Below, piece after piece: positions 1 to 9,066 of a stretch of DNA of 64,000 bases; position 1 is the first letter of the stretch; every line of letters starts with the position of its first letter. The position numbers and the translations under genes are program-made. The notes under the pieces were generated by a model that saw nothing but the letters and a program-made list of their open reading frames with translations, did no database searches and was not told the DNA's origin. Origin of the DNA: Protula sp. h YS-2021 (lineage: Eukaryota; Annelida; Polychaeta; Sabellida; Serpulidae). Location: assembly GCA_949752745.1 (NCBI GenBank), contig OX457029.1:10889511-10953510 (forward strand), in the 5' to 3' direction.

Positions 1-924
1 TATGTACTTCATTACAGGAATTTACAACAGTACGTCTCACTGGGGTTGAAAGTCACTAAAGTACATCGCGCCATCATGTTTGAACAGAGCAAATGGTTGG
101 CAAAATACATTACCTTGAACACAGAAAAGAGAAAATTGGCCAAGAACCCATTTGAGAAAGACTTCTTCAAACTGATGAACAACTCAGTGTTTGGCAAAAC
201 CATGGAAAATGTGAGAAAGCGAATCAATGTTGAACTTGTTCACAAGGAAAAGCGGTTCAAGAAACTTGTGGCCAAACCTTCTTTCCACAAATTCAAAATT
301 TTCAACGAAGATTTGACCGCGATACATTTGCGCAAAGTGGATTTGCTTCTGGATAAACCCATTCAAGTTGGTTTTACCATTCTCGACCTCAGCAAAGTGC
401 TTATGTTCAACTTTCATTACAACTACATCATGGTCAAGTATCCCAATGCCAAGTTGTTGTTCAGCGACACCGACAGTCTTTGTTACGACATAGAAACGGA
501 AGATATCTACAAGGATATGCAGCAAGATGCTGACCTGTTCGACACAAGTGACTATCCGCCAGATCACTTCCTACATTCCAACGTGAACAAAAAAGTGCTT
601 GGGAAAATGAAGGATGAGACGGCAGGCGTCCCTATTGAAGAGTTTGTTGGACTCAGACCGAAAATGTACAGTTTATTGTGCGGTGGGAAAGAAAAACATA
701 CAGCTAAAGGCATCACTCAAGCTTGTCAAAGACGCATTAAACATGTGCAGTATAGAGACAGTTTGTTTAAGAAAACTCAAACGATGGCTACAGGACACAT
801 TATCCGAAGTCATAGTCACCAGCTTTTCTCGGAGAAGTTGAGGAAAGTAGCCCTCTCCCCATATGACGACAAGCGATATGTGATGAGTGATGGCTATTCC
901 ACCTTAGCGCATGTTTGGATATGA
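1..924 (+). CDS. DNA polymerase B, C-terminal part (first, partial copy)
   Basis: The reading frame is open from base 1 and ends at TGA 922-924. It encodes the C-terminal third of a protein-primed family-B polymerase: motif B (KLMNNSVFGKTMEN) and motif C (SDTDSL). The protein is identical to the end of the complete downstream copy until the last few residues, which come from the duplication junction. It is a truncated copy and not a separate gene. The stop arises because the junction enters another frame of the N-terminal coding region. Confidence 0.85.
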   Translation, partial: YVLHYRNLQQYVSLGLKVTKVHRAIMFEQSKWLAKYITLNTEKRKLAKNPFEKDFFKLMNNSVFGKTMENVRKRINVELVHKEKRFKKLVAKPSFHKFKIFNEDLTAIHLRKVDLLLDKPIQVGFTILDLSKVLMFNFHYNYIMVKYPNAKLLFSDTDSLCYDIETEDIYKDMQQDADLFDTSDYPPDHFLHSNVNKKVLGKMKDETAGVPIEEFVGLRPKMYSLLCGGKEKHTAKGITQACQRRIKHVQYRDSLFKKTQTMATGHIIRSHSHQLFSEKLRKVALSPYDDKRYVMSDGYSTLAHVWI

Positions 925-3638
925 ACATGATGTCGTTGTTCCCATACAACTCAGCCGAAACACCAGCGCCAACAGCGCGAGAGAAATCAACTTGCTTTTG
1001 ATTAGCAATGACAAGACAAGACATTATTGCCTCATTAAGAATTTCAGCAGACTGATGGCTTATCGATCAAAGCATAATGGTGCAGCTTTTTATTGTTTCA
1101 ACTGTCTTCGCGGGTTTATGCGACAAGAGCTTTTAGATGAGCATCGTGAAGTGTGTGGCAAGCATGGCGCGCAACGTTTATCATTTCCCAAGGAACCATC
1201 CGTTAAGTTTAAGAATGTAGCCAAACAACAGCGAGCACCGTTTGTGATTTATGCAGACTTTGAATGTTTCACGCAAAAGCATGAAGAAGAAGACAAGTAT
1301 CAACATCATCGTCCAAACAGCTTTGCCTATGTAGTTGTGAGTCAGTACAACACACGTGCACCAATCGTGTATCGAGGAGACAATGCTGTAAAGGTCTTTT
1401 TAGACCATATGTTGAATGAACGTGATCGTATTGTACGTGGTTTAGAGCGACCAAAGGAAATGGTGATGACTCGCGAAGACAAAGAGAATTTTAAGAACGC
1501 TGTTGATTGCTACATTTGTCATGAACCTCTAGGAGCAGATCGTGTGAGAGATCATGACCATATCAATGGCAAATATCGTGGAGCAGCGCACAATGAATGC
1601 AACTTACAATTCCGACTTAGAAAGGATCAGCAAGGGGATAAAGATTCTTTTATCATTCCTGTGTTTTTCCACAATTTGCGAGGCTATGACAGTCACCTTA
1701 TCATGGAGGAAATTGGAAAATTCAAAGATGAAACGATTACAGTCATTCCCAACACCATTGAGAAATATATTGCATTCACCATGAGCAATCTGAAATTTAC
1801 AGACAGCTTTCAGTTCATGAGTACTTCTCTACAGAAGTTGGTATCCAACCTAGCGGCAGAAGGGAAAGACAACTTTTATAACATGACGTCACACATTCAC
1901 AATAGTGACCAACAAGATTTACTGTTGAGAAAGGGCGTATACCCTTATGATTACGTGGATGAGCCATCCAAGTTTGCTGAAACACAACTGCCGTCCAAGG
2001 ACAAGTTTTACAGTCTGCTCAGTGAAGAAGACATTAGCGATGAGGATTATGCGCATGCGCAGAAGGTGTGGGAGACATTCAACTGTACAACATTTGGCGA
2101 ATACCATGACTTGTACCTGAAATCAGATGTGTTGCTGCTGGCTGACGTGTTTGAAAACTTTCGTCACGTATGTCTCAACACATATGAATTGGATCCTGCT
2201 CACTATTATACAGCACCAGGACTGTCGTGGGATGCAATGTTGAAAGCGACAAAGGTGAAGTTGGAATTGATCAATGACATTGACATGTACCAAATGGTTG
2301 AGCAAGGCATACGTGGAGGAATATCCGTGATCACACACAAGTATGCGAAAGCAAATAATCCCTACGTAGCAGATTACAATTCTGAGATACCAAACAACTA
2401 TTTGATGTACCTCGACGCAAACAACTTGTATGGTTGGGCCATGTCACAAAGCATGCCACAAAGAGGATTTATGTGGGTGAGTGAGCCAGAATCCATTGAC
2501 TTCATGGATGTGGATGAAGATGACGACATTGGATTCATTTTGGAAGTGGATTTAGAATATCCAAATTCAATCCATGATCATCATAATCACTACCCAGTGG
2601 CTCCAGAACGGAAATGTGTCAAAGTTGAAGAATTGTCAGAGTACAGTCAGAAGCTGCGGAAAGATCTAAACATGAAAGAGAAATCCAGTGAAAAGCTCAT
2701 TCCTAACTTGTCTGACAAGAAGAAATATGTACTTCATTACAGGAATTTACAACAGTACGTCTCACTGGGGTTGAAAGTCACTAAAGTACATCGCGCCATC
2801 ATGTTTGAACAGAGCAAATGGTTGGCAAAATACATTACCTTGAACACAGAAAAGAGAAAATTGGCCAAGAACCCATTTGAGAAAGACTTCTTCAAACTGA
2901 TGAACAACTCAGTGTTTGGCAAAACCATGGAAAATGTGAGAAAGCGAATCAATGTTGAACTTGTTCACAAGGAAAAGCGGTTCAAGAAACTTGTGGCCAA
3001 ACCTTCTTTCCACAAATTCAAAATTTTCAACGAAGATTTGACCGCGATACATTTGCGCAAAGTGGATTTGCTTCTGGATAAACCCATTCAAGTTGGTTTT
3101 ACCATTCTCGACCTCAGCAAAGTGCTTATGTTCAACTTTCATTACAACTACATCATGGTCAAGTATCCCAATGCCAAGTTGTTGTTCAGCGACACCGACA
3201 GTCTTTGTTACGACATAGAAACGGAAGATATCTACAAGGATATGCAGCAAGATGCTGACCTGTTCGACACAAGTGACTATCCGCCAGATCACTTCCTACA
3301 TTCCAACGTGAACAAAAAAGTGCTTGGGAAAATGAAGGATGAGACGGCAGGCGTCCCTATTGAAGAGTTTGTTGGACTCAGACCGAAAATGTACAGTTTA
3401 TTGTGCGGTGGGAAAGAAAAACATACAGCTAAAGGCATCACTCAAGCTTGTCAAAGACGCATTAAACATGTGCAGTATAGAGACAGTTTGTTTAAGAAAA
3501 CTCAAACGATGGCTACAGGACACATTATCCGAAGTCATAGTCACCAGCTTTTCTCGGAGAAGTTGAGGAAAGTAGCCCTCTCCCCATATGACGACAAGCG
3601 ATATGTGATGAGTGATGGCTATTCCACCTTAGCGCATG
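1..3638 (+). repeat. 2,725-bp perfect tandem duplication in the polymerase region
   Basis: Bases 1-913 reappear with no difference that I can see at 2726-3638. Identity stops after the ATG at 911-913, where the first copy runs into the polymerase N-terminal region and the second runs on to the true C-terminus. The unit therefore covers the polymerase from its N-terminal domain to near its end. Perfect identity means a very recent duplication, an array of polymerase units, or an assembly error. The left edge lies outside the window. Confidence 0.9.
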
Positions 3639-3661
3639 GACATTACAAGGCTATGGTATAA
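911..3661 (+). CDS. Protein-primed type B DNA polymerase (Polinton pPolB), N-terminus displaced
   Basis: Replicative polymerase of the element, 916 aa as read. Seen in order: Cys2-type zinc motif near residues 58-80 (CFNCL...H...C); exonuclease motif I (YADFEC, about 115); a Cys/His endonuclease-VII-like block (CYICHEPL, then DHDHINGKYRG, about 200-230); Exo II (HNLRGYDSHL); Exo III (YLKSDVLLLADVF); polymerase motif A (YLDANNLYGWAMSQ); motif B (KLMNNSVFGKT); motif C (SDTDS). All catalytic motifs are intact. The ATG at 911 is only the first Met after the duplication junction. Family members extend further upstream, so the true N-terminus is missing here. The adjoining + strand genes are PC4-like. 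Confidence 0.92.
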   Translation: MFGYEHDVVVPIQLSRNTSANSAREINLLLISNDKTRHYCLIKNFSRLMAYRSKHNGAAFYCFNCLRGFMRQELLDEHREVCGKHGAQRLSFPKEPSVKFKNVAKQQRAPFVIYADFECFTQKHEEEDKYQHHRPNSFAYVVVSQYNTRAPIVYRGDNAVKVFLDHMLNERDRIVRGLERPKEMVMTREDKENFKNAVDCYICHEPLGADRVRDHDHINGKYRGAAHNECNLQFRLRKDQQGDKDSFIIPVFFHNLRGYDSHLIMEEIGKFKDETITVIPNTIEKYIAFTMSNLKFTDSFQFMSTSLQKLVSNLAAEGKDNFYNMTSHIHNSDQQDLLLRKGVYPYDYVDEPSKFAETQLPSKDKFYSLLSEEDISDEDYAHAQKVWETFNCTTFGEYHDLYLKSDVLLLADVFENFRHVCLNTYELDPAHYYTAPGLSWDAMLKATKVKLELINDIDMYQMVEQGIRGGISVITHKYAKANNPYVADYNSEIPNNYLMYLDANNLYGWAMSQSMPQRGFMWVSEPESIDFMDVDEDDDIGFILEVDLEYPNSIHDHHNHYPVAPERKCVKVEELSEYSQKLRKDLNMKEKSSEKLIPNLSDKKKYVLHYRNLQQYVSLGLKVTKVHRAIMFEQSKWLAKYITLNTEKRKLAKNPFEKDFFKLMNNSVFGKTMENVRKRINVELVHKEKRFKKLVAKPSFHKFKIFNEDLTAIHLRKVDLLLDKPIQVGFTILDLSKVLMFNFHYNYIMVKYPNAKLLFSDTDSLCYDIETEDIYKDMQQDADLFDTSDYPPDHFLHSNVNKKVLGKMKDETAGVPIEEFVGLRPKMYSLLCGGKEKHTAKGITQACQRRIKHVQYRDSLFKKTQTMATGHIIRSHSHQLFSEKLRKVALSPYDDKRYVMSDGYSTLAHGHYKAMV

Positions 3662-3717
3662 AGGGGGAGGTCCTCCAACGGAAGAGTTATTTGAGGTGTG
3701 AACATTGAAGTGTTAAC

Positions 3718-4203
3718 ATGGAACGTGAAAGTCGTAAGAGATCTACAACTGATATGGATACTCTTGCAGATGCAGTTAAAGACTTAAAAGTGAAAAATCC
3801 TACCACTACCATCAAGAAATTGAAAGTGGAGACAGCACCAACACCACAGTCGTGGGATGGAATGCTTTCTCTAGGAAATGGAAAGTATATCAAGATTATG
3901 AAACAAAGCAATGAAGGAGTGGTAAACATTCGCAAGTACCTGAGAGATGAGGGGACTGGAAAAAACCGTCCTACGAAAAAGGGTATCTTGCTGACAATAC
4001 CTGAATGGAAAATGCTGAAGAAGCAAGTGAAAGAAGTGGATAAAAGGCTTCGCAGACAAGAAGACGGCTCATTACAAGGTAAAAACATGAATGCACTCAT
4101 GCTGAACGGTGGTGCTTACCTTACTGTAAATGATAGGAATGAAGTGATACTAGATTCTCAGACAAGTTATCATCGGTTTAAACCTGAAGTATGGAAAGAC
4201 TAA
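3718..4203 (+). CDS. PC4-like (p15 coactivator fold) ssDNA-binding protein
   Basis: 161 aa. An N-terminal basic tail (RESRKRSTTD) is followed by a region at about residues 45-110 matching the PC4 pattern: a glycine-rich strand (LGNGKYIKIM), an arginine strand (VVNIRKYL), a G..P.KKGI turn, then a strand plus Trp helix (LLTIPEWKMLKKQV). PC4-fold proteins bind single-stranded DNA and work in replication or transcription; here it sits directly after the polymerase, 57 bases downstream. The assignment rests on the pattern only. The C-terminal 40 residues are unassigned. Confidence 0.7.
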   Translation: MERESRKRSTTDMDTLADAVKDLKVKNPTTTIKKLKVETAPTPQSWDGMLSLGNGKYIKIMKQSNEGVVNIRKYLRDEGTGKNRPTKKGILLTIPEWKMLKKQVKEVDKRLRRQEDGSLQGKNMNALMLNGGAYLTVNDRNEVILDSQTSYHRFKPEVWKD

Positions 4204-4456
4204 AAACATACCACTTGAACATGGGTTTCAACGTAGACTTGAAAATAAAGTGGAAGTGACGGTGGCTGAATATGATTCTAACATACGTGTAGAAATCTGT
4301 AGAAATCTTTTACAGGATTATCCAGAGGATTATAAGGGAGTTGTACCAGATACACCATATACAGATTTGATCATCTTTGATATCAAGAACTGGCGCGCAG
4401 TCTTACGATTCCTAGAAGTGATACAACATCCACTCTTCGCCATCTTGCGAGCATAA
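4191..4456 (+). pseudogene. Frameshifted small ORF, possibly PC4-like
   Basis: A short frame starts at ATG 4191, overlapping the end of the PC4-like gene, and stops at 4257-4259. A different frame, open from 4154 but without an ATG, carries the rest to 4456. The second part has a Trp helix (FDIKNWRAVLRFLEVI) like the PC4-type neighbours. The two frames overlap around 4240-4260, which suggests a single indel in one gene. It could also be non-coding spacer. Confidence 0.35.
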
Positions 4457-4511
4457 AAAACGTCTTTGCAGACAAGGAGACAGCTCATAGTTCATCTGAC
4501 TGTTGAACGAG

Positions 4512-5135
4512 ATGGAAGACTTTTTATCGGAATATGAACCCATTACGCATGGATTCTCATATCTGAGAAACGTATATGATGACATCGTGCTAAAACATTT
4601 TGGAAAGTATATCATTCTATCAACTGACGAACAATCTGTGTTGAAAGACCATCTAGAGAAGCTGAGGATACCTGGCTTTCTCCTGAAACTCTCAGAGGAT
4701 TTAGAAGTGCGTGTGACTGAGAACTATTTAGACGTGTTGTACGATTTCGCCAATATGACGAGCTTACAAAATGCTACGACTACATCACCCTCAACACAGT
4801 GGAATGGTACGCTCTGTTACAAGCATTGGATTGGAAAGAACCTGACGCTTGAATTCAAAGAGGAAGGAGTGCAACTCATGCGAGGCACCAAGTCCATTGA
4901 ACTGACGCATCCCATGTGTGTTATGGTGATGGACATTGACATGAATGATCATGGAGTTGAACTGAAACTGTCTGAACACAAAGATGTTAAAATAATAAAG
5001 TTTGGTAATGGACAGTGTTATGCTAGTTTTCATAGCATTTACAAACGTGGATGTAATGTCTATGATACATATATTAATTTAGATTGGTATGAATGGCATG
5101 TGTTTATCGATGTATTGAATGTATTTGTAAAATAA
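4512..5135 (+). CDS. Polinton accessory protein, PC4-like C-terminal region
   Basis: 207 aa from the first in-frame ATG. Not recognised as a named family. The C-terminal 90 residues have strands ending in an aromatic helix (YINLDWYEWHVFIDVLNVF), resembling the strand-turn-Trp-helix layout of PC4-like domains in the same element. It is the last + strand gene. Its TAA overlaps an AATAAA-like sequence, and another AATAAA lies near 5180. A role in DNA binding is inferred from position and weak pattern only. Confidence 0.55.
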   Translation: MEDFLSEYEPITHGFSYLRNVYDDIVLKHFGKYIILSTDEQSVLKDHLEKLRIPGFLLKLSEDLEVRVTENYLDVLYDFANMTSLQNATTTSPSTQWNGTLCYKHWIGKNLTLEFKEEGVQLMRGTKSIELTHPMCVMVMDIDMNDHGVELKLSEHKDVKIIKFGNGQCYASFHSIYKRGCNVYDTYINLDWYEWHVFIDVLNVFVK

Positions 5136-5287
5136 AAAATTCAATGTAAAATAATTGTTAAAATGTAAATAATGTATAACACAATAAACAAAGAATGTTG
5201 TATAAAACTGTCTTGTTTATTTACAATATTCATAATACAATTCACAATTACCAACAACTTAACTAATACAACTTAACTAATACAACA
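5136..5287. promoter_or_regulatory. Convergent polyadenylation region
   Basis: AT-rich gap between the converging + and - strand gene blocks. AATAAA-like hexamers lie at the end of the + strand gene and at about 5182 (ACAATAAACAAAG). TTTATT at about 5214-5220 and further A/T runs supply signals for the - strand block. No ORF is visible. Confidence 0.5.
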
Positions 5288-5725
5288 TCAATAAAATAAT
5301 GGTTTATAATGTCTATATACAAAATCCTTTACAACAAAATCACCATCACTTCTTCTTAATACATCAATGATTTCAAAAGGACTATGTCCTCGAGCTCTTT
5401 GAATTATATAATACACACAATAAAATCCACATGTAGAGGATATTGGTGTTTGTAATGGAACTGAATTATAAATGAAATTAAACTTTAAAAACTTATTCAA
5501 ACGACTGTCTATAGGTAAAAGTCCATAAGAGTCAAAATATTCTGCAGGGTCTTCGTCATAATATACTGCCACCCAATGCTCTCCTGGCTCATCATGATCG
5601 TCTGTGTTGATGACATAGGCACCGCGTTGTAAAGATGGTAACTGGTCCATGGCAAACACACCTTGGAACAAGTCTTTTGTCGTGGCATCATGGGATAGGA
5701 TGGCTTCTATCTGCTTCGTGTTCAT
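5288..5725 (-). CDS. Adenain-like cysteine protease (Polinton PRO)
   Basis: 145 aa. Maturation protease of the virion, Ulp1/adenain clan (C5). Visible catalytic elements: His in GEHWVAVYY (about 50), Asp in EYFDSYG (about 65), and Cys in SSTCGFYCVYY (about 100), in the His-Asp-Cys order of the clan. Its start codon overlaps the end of the major capsid gene by 4 bases, so the two are probably expressed together. By family knowledge it cleaves capsid and core precursors. It appears intact. Confidence 0.9.
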   Translation of the reverse strand: MNTKQIEAILSHDATTKDLFQGVFAMDQLPSLQRGAYVINTDDHDEPGEHWVAVYYDEDPAEYFDSYGLLPIDSRLNKFLKFNFIYNSVPLQTPISSTCGFYCVYYIIQRARGHSPFEIIDVLRRSDGDFVVKDFVYRHYKPLFY

Positions 5726-7095
5726 GACTGGTAGTCGAATTGAATGCTACGATTTGCACTTATTTCAACAATGTTATCAAATTCAGCATACACTATAACA
5801 TTGACTGTATTTTGCAAGGCACCAGCAAAATTCATTTCTAGTCTCAAATTCCCATGTTTGATAAGGGCATAATGATCAGCACCATCATAATCAGGTGTTA
5901 AGTCAAAAGAAAACAAAGAATAACCTCTAGGCCAATCTTCCCGTTTTATAATGGAACTTTTCTCACCATCCAGTCTATCAAAAGATTTGTAAAGTGTTTC
6001 AAAAGCATCAAGATATTTGCCTCGATTTATATCAAGCTTGAGAGGTTTTGATAGGACTGGTTCACCATCAGAGTAAAGCTGCATAAAGTTAAGATTGAAA
6101 TGTTCAAAATTGTATGGATTTCTCAATACTGTTCCAGCAAAGGATTCATTATGAACCATTCCAATGACAATACGTTTTGGTAATTGGCCTAAAAAGATAC
6201 TATCTTTCACAAAAGATTGAAATCCAGTTGGAATAGCTAAAACTTTACATTCTTTTCTAGTAACAATAAACTTAGCAGGACTTTTCATCAATGCATCTGC
6301 ATGTCCCAACTGAATACCTGGACTAACCCTCACTTTGCGAATGCTTAAAAACGCTTCTCTCACTTCTACTTTAAAACCATTATTTGCAGCCATTAATACA
6401 TATTCATCTTTTTGTCTATGTAAGCGTAATTTCATACTAACACCATTGGGAAGATAACGATCCTGCTCAAACAAATCTACCCTTAAACCACCTGTAAGCA
6501 TAAACTCACGGCTTAGACGTGTATACAAATAGCGATTATGTAAACCATTATTTCCTGTTTCAGCTATATCACCACCTTCAATATTTACATGAAAACCTGA
6601 TACATATCTTTCATGATTAGGTCTTTTCACCTCATGAGTATTCATTGACCCGGCAGTATCTTTATAGATGAGACGCATAGAGCGCTCAGAATTGAGACTT
6701 TCTTCCGAGTCATGAACGAGATGAGATATGATACTGGTATAACCATGGGTATTGTTACTATGTGATACCAATCGATCATTTAGAAATAATTCAATATTAG
6801 ACCATAACCCATTGAACAAATCATTGATACATGACACGTTATCATCTACACCACACGCTTCTCCATCAACCTTTACAATGCGACATACAATATGGAGTTT
6901 ACTGTTCTTTAAATCTAGATATTCTTCTGTACTCGCAGGAATGTAGAATTCTATTGGAGCACCTTCTCTAATAGTAGTTAGTGGTTGATAGTCTACATTA
7001 TAGCTTTTTTCTACAGCAGTTTGCGTTGGTGGTATGTGAAACCATTCTAATGGAGAAAGACTACATTCACAAGAATGATTATGAATTAAAGACAT
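5722..7095 (-). CDS. Major capsid protein (double jelly-roll, Polinton PY)
   Basis: 457 aa, the usual length for Polinton double-jelly-roll capsid proteins. It belongs to the widespread invertebrate group often labelled 'F54H12.2-like', recognised from the N-terminal segment with PPTQTAVE, the strand EYLDLKNSKLHI, and the stretch LNSERSMRLIYKDT. Two beta-rich halves are separated near residue 230. Family role: hexon-like trimers that build the icosahedral shell. Position between penton/core genes and protease supports the call. No internal stops are seen. Confidence 0.88.
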   Translation of the reverse strand: MSLIHNHSCECSLSPLEWFHIPPTQTAVEKSYNVDYQPLTTIREGAPIEFYIPASTEEYLDLKNSKLHIVCRIVKVDGEACGVDDNVSCINDLFNGLWSNIELFLNDRLVSHSNNTHGYTSIISHLVHDSEESLNSERSMRLIYKDTAGSMNTHEVKRPNHERYVSGFHVNIEGGDIAETGNNGLHNRYLYTRLSREFMLTGGLRVDLFEQDRYLPNGVSMKLRLHRQKDEYVLMAANNGFKVEVREAFLSIRKVRVSPGIQLGHADALMKSPAKFIVTRKECKVLAIPTGFQSFVKDSIFLGQLPKRIVIGMVHNESFAGTVLRNPYNFEHFNLNFMQLYSDGEPVLSKPLKLDINRGKYLDAFETLYKSFDRLDGEKSSIIKREDWPRGYSLFSFDLTPDYDGADHYALIKHGNLRLEMNFAGALQNTVNVIVYAEFDNIVEISANRSIQFDYQS

Positions 7096-7097
7096 GA

Positions 7098-7454
7098 TTA
7101 AAAAATATCTTTCTTATATTTTGTTGATGTTATCCGTTTAGCTGCCTTTCGCCTTCTGACAGGTTTTGCTGGTTTCGCTCTCTTTTGTCCTCCTAACTCA
7201 TCACCAAACATACGTTGTGCTACTCGACCTGTAACATCTTTCGCGACATCTTTTGCAGCCTTTTTAAGATGTGGTGCAACGATTTTAGCCCCTGCCTTAA
7301 GCAGTGGAATAGCTTTTCGAGCCAATGATCCCAGTATTGAACCAATACCATCTCCATATTGTATTCGCGCTCCTTTAAATCCTGGTAATTCTCCACCCAC
7401 TTGACGAAGAAAATGGTTGCGATATATAGATGGATTGTGTGTGTATGCTTTCAT
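7098..7454 (-). CDS. Small basic core/minor capsid protein (adenovirus pX/pVI-like)
   Basis: 118 aa. An N-terminal segment (RNHFLRQVGGELPGFKG) is followed by an amphipathic, Ala/Lys-rich helix (GSLARKAIPLLKAGAKIV) and a very basic tail with RRRKAAKR. This layout is like adenovirus-type core peptides and the membrane-active cement protein: a GG-type site that an adenain could cut, an amphipathic helix, then a DNA-binding tail. The start overlaps the penton stop as ATGA. Function is inferred from composition and neighbours. Confidence 0.7.
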   Translation of the reverse strand: MKAYTHNPSIYRNHFLRQVGGELPGFKGARIQYGDGIGSILGSLARKAIPLLKAGAKIVAPHLKKAAKDVAKDVTGRVAQRMFGDELGGQKRAKPAKPVRRRKAAKRITSTKYKKDIF

Positions 7455-8215
7455 AATGCTTTTGGTCGAAAATGAAGTTTACAGATCACCTTCCCAGTTT
7501 GAAATGGAACATTATGGTCTGTGTCATCCTTAATATTCATTTCTATCACGTCAAATTTGGATGTGTTTACAGGAACATAATGAGGTTCTCCATAAGTTTT
7601 CATGATAATGTCTCCATCATGTCCTTGTATTGCAACAGAACGTAGCAAAGGAACATAATAATCACCAACAACTTGTGGCTCGCAAATACTACAGTACACA
7701 TAAAGTGTATAAAACCCCTGTTTCACATCAGCTTTATATTCAGCTGTACACGTTTCAGTATACCATTGATTTGGGATAAATCCTAAAATCTCAGCTAATC
7801 CAGTGGAGAATGACACTTCAAAGCCATAATTTAGATATAGAAAAACGCGTCGTCTAATTTTATCATACTTTATCCGAATACCTTCTTTAAGGTCATCTTT
7901 CATAGAATTAGTTGCTTCTTCATTGACTGCATGACATATTTCTTGTATGGATCTGTAGTAACCATAAGGAATATTGATTGTGTCAAGAACAATATTATTC
8001 AGTGGTTGTTGTCGATACTGAATAGAATAGTCCATTCCATGTCTCATGGTTGTCCATGTATGTGGATATTGAATTTCAGCTAATGCCACTTCATATTTTC
8101 CGTTCAGATAGATGGTTCGAGGCATACGAATTTGATAATTCGAAGTCTTGTTGTTGGGATAATAGTTCATACTAGCATTGCTGGGTAAAGTAATGTAAAA
8201 ACTTGTTGACTCCAT
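7451..8215 (-). CDS. Penton / minor capsid protein (single jelly-roll, Polinton PX)
   Basis: 254 aa, typical of the Polinton penton. Recognised from the N-terminal pattern ITLPSNASMNYYPNNKTS..Y.I..P, then the strand YEVALAEIQYPHTW, and a middle segment with LAEILGFIP. Family role: pentameric vertex capsomer. It lies upstream of the core protein and major capsid genes on the same strand, overlapping the former by 4 bases. The frame is intact. Confidence 0.85.
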   Translation of the reverse strand: MESTSFYITLPSNASMNYYPNNKTSNYQIRMPRTIYLNGKYEVALAEIQYPHTWTTMRHGMDYSIQYRQQPLNNIVLDTINIPYGYYRSIQEICHAVNEEATNSMKDDLKEGIRIKYDKIRRRVFLYLNYGFEVSFSTGLAEILGFIPNQWYTETCTAEYKADVKQGFYTLYVYCSICEPQVVGDYYVPLLRSVAIQGHDGDIIMKTYGEPHYVPVNTSKFDVIEMNIKDDTDHNVPFQTGKVICKLHFRPKAL

Positions 8216-8269
8216 GGCAGCTAAATCGTTTATGTGATGTAGATAGACTAGATGTGTATATACATTACT

Positions 8270-8491
8270 TCATGTTTGACACTCTTCATCCTCACTTTCT
8301 ACATTGTTGTCTACATTGTTGTCTACATTGTCGTCTAAATTGCTATCTACATGATCTACATTGGTATCTACTACTTCTCCCTGACAACAAGCACTAACAC
8401 ACCTAATTTTTACAGGAATGGTATTTTTATTTCCATTTTCTTTACAACAACAACACCATAGCTCTTTAATCCATGTTAAAAAGTTTCCCAT
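8270..8491 (-). CDS. Small acidic protein with predicted N-myristoyl and Cys-cluster membrane anchor
   Basis: 73 aa. It begins MGNFLTWIKELWCCCCK: Gly2 with Asn3 suits N-myristoylation, and four consecutive cysteines at residues 13-16 suit palmitoylation. The C-terminal half is a run of about seven-residue acidic repeats (DNVDNNV), encoded by short DNA repeats at 8300-8350. Unrecognised family. It lies between the penton gene and the next ORF, overlapping that ORF's end by 16 bases. Inferred role: peripheral membrane or scaffold protein. Confidence 0.5.
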   Translation of the reverse strand: MGNFLTWIKELWCCCCKENGNKNTIPVKIRCVSACCQGEVVDTNVDHVDSNLDDNVDNNVDNNVESEDEECQT

Positions 8492-9066
8492 CCTTCTGGA
8501 AACAACCTTTGTTGACGTTGTTGTATCTCTTTTGTAATATCTTCACGAGTTGTCTTTTTACCAAAAACAGTTTTTGGAATATTAGCATCTACAATTTCCT
8601 CAATAAACTGCTTCCAACCATGCGGTGGTTCTCGTCGTTCTTTTCTTCTTGTAGCAACCAATGCTTCTTTCAACAAATCAATAATGTTGGAATTTGTAAT
8701 GACAGTACCCGTTTTTAAAACAAGTTCATTTTTATCTGTCCATCTCGTACCATATTTCTTAAGTTCTGCTAGAAGTTGTGTTAGTTTTACATGATAAATA
8801 GGTTGAAAATGGCTTAGAAACTGTTGGGACTTTTCTGATTTTTCTGCTTTGGATGATGTAACAGACTTTTGCCGCTGTTGTTGCGACTGAATTGTTCGTA
8901 AATGACGACCAAGAACTTGAGACATTTCTATTGCCTTTTCACGAGTTCGTTTCCCACGTAAAAGTTTATTCACTTTCGTTTTGATTTCACCATCTTTTCC
9001 CTTCTTTTCTAACAACATTTTATATTCATATTCAGGAATGAGGACCATTTTCATAGTATGTTTCAT
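8476..9066 (-). CDS. Polinton structural/accessory protein, coiled-coil, unknown function
   Basis: 196 aa. The N-terminus has LIPEYEYKMLLEKK followed by a basic helical stretch and a Gln-rich coiled-coil (IQSQQQRQKSV, about 65). A conserved-looking C-terminal part has GTRWTDKNELVL and ends FPEGWETF. Proteins of this layout are common next to the ATPase in invertebrate Polintons, but I know no assigned function. The start overlaps the next upstream ORF by 4 bases (ATGA). Confidence 0.6.
   Translation of the reverse strand: MKHTMKMVLIPEYEYKMLLEKKGKDGEIKTKVNKLLRGKRTREKAIEMSQVLGRHLRTIQSQQQRQKSVTSSKAEKSEKSQQFLSHFQPIYHVKLTQLLAELKKYGTRWTDKNELVLKTGTVITNSNIIDLLKEALVATRRKERREPPHGWKQFIEEIVDANIPKTVFGKKTTREDITKEIQQRQQRLFPEGWETF

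Noticed and set aside
184..3292. Minus-strand ORFs of 127 and 71 codons within the polymerase
   Set aside because: Antisense shadows of the polymerase frame, present identically in both copies.
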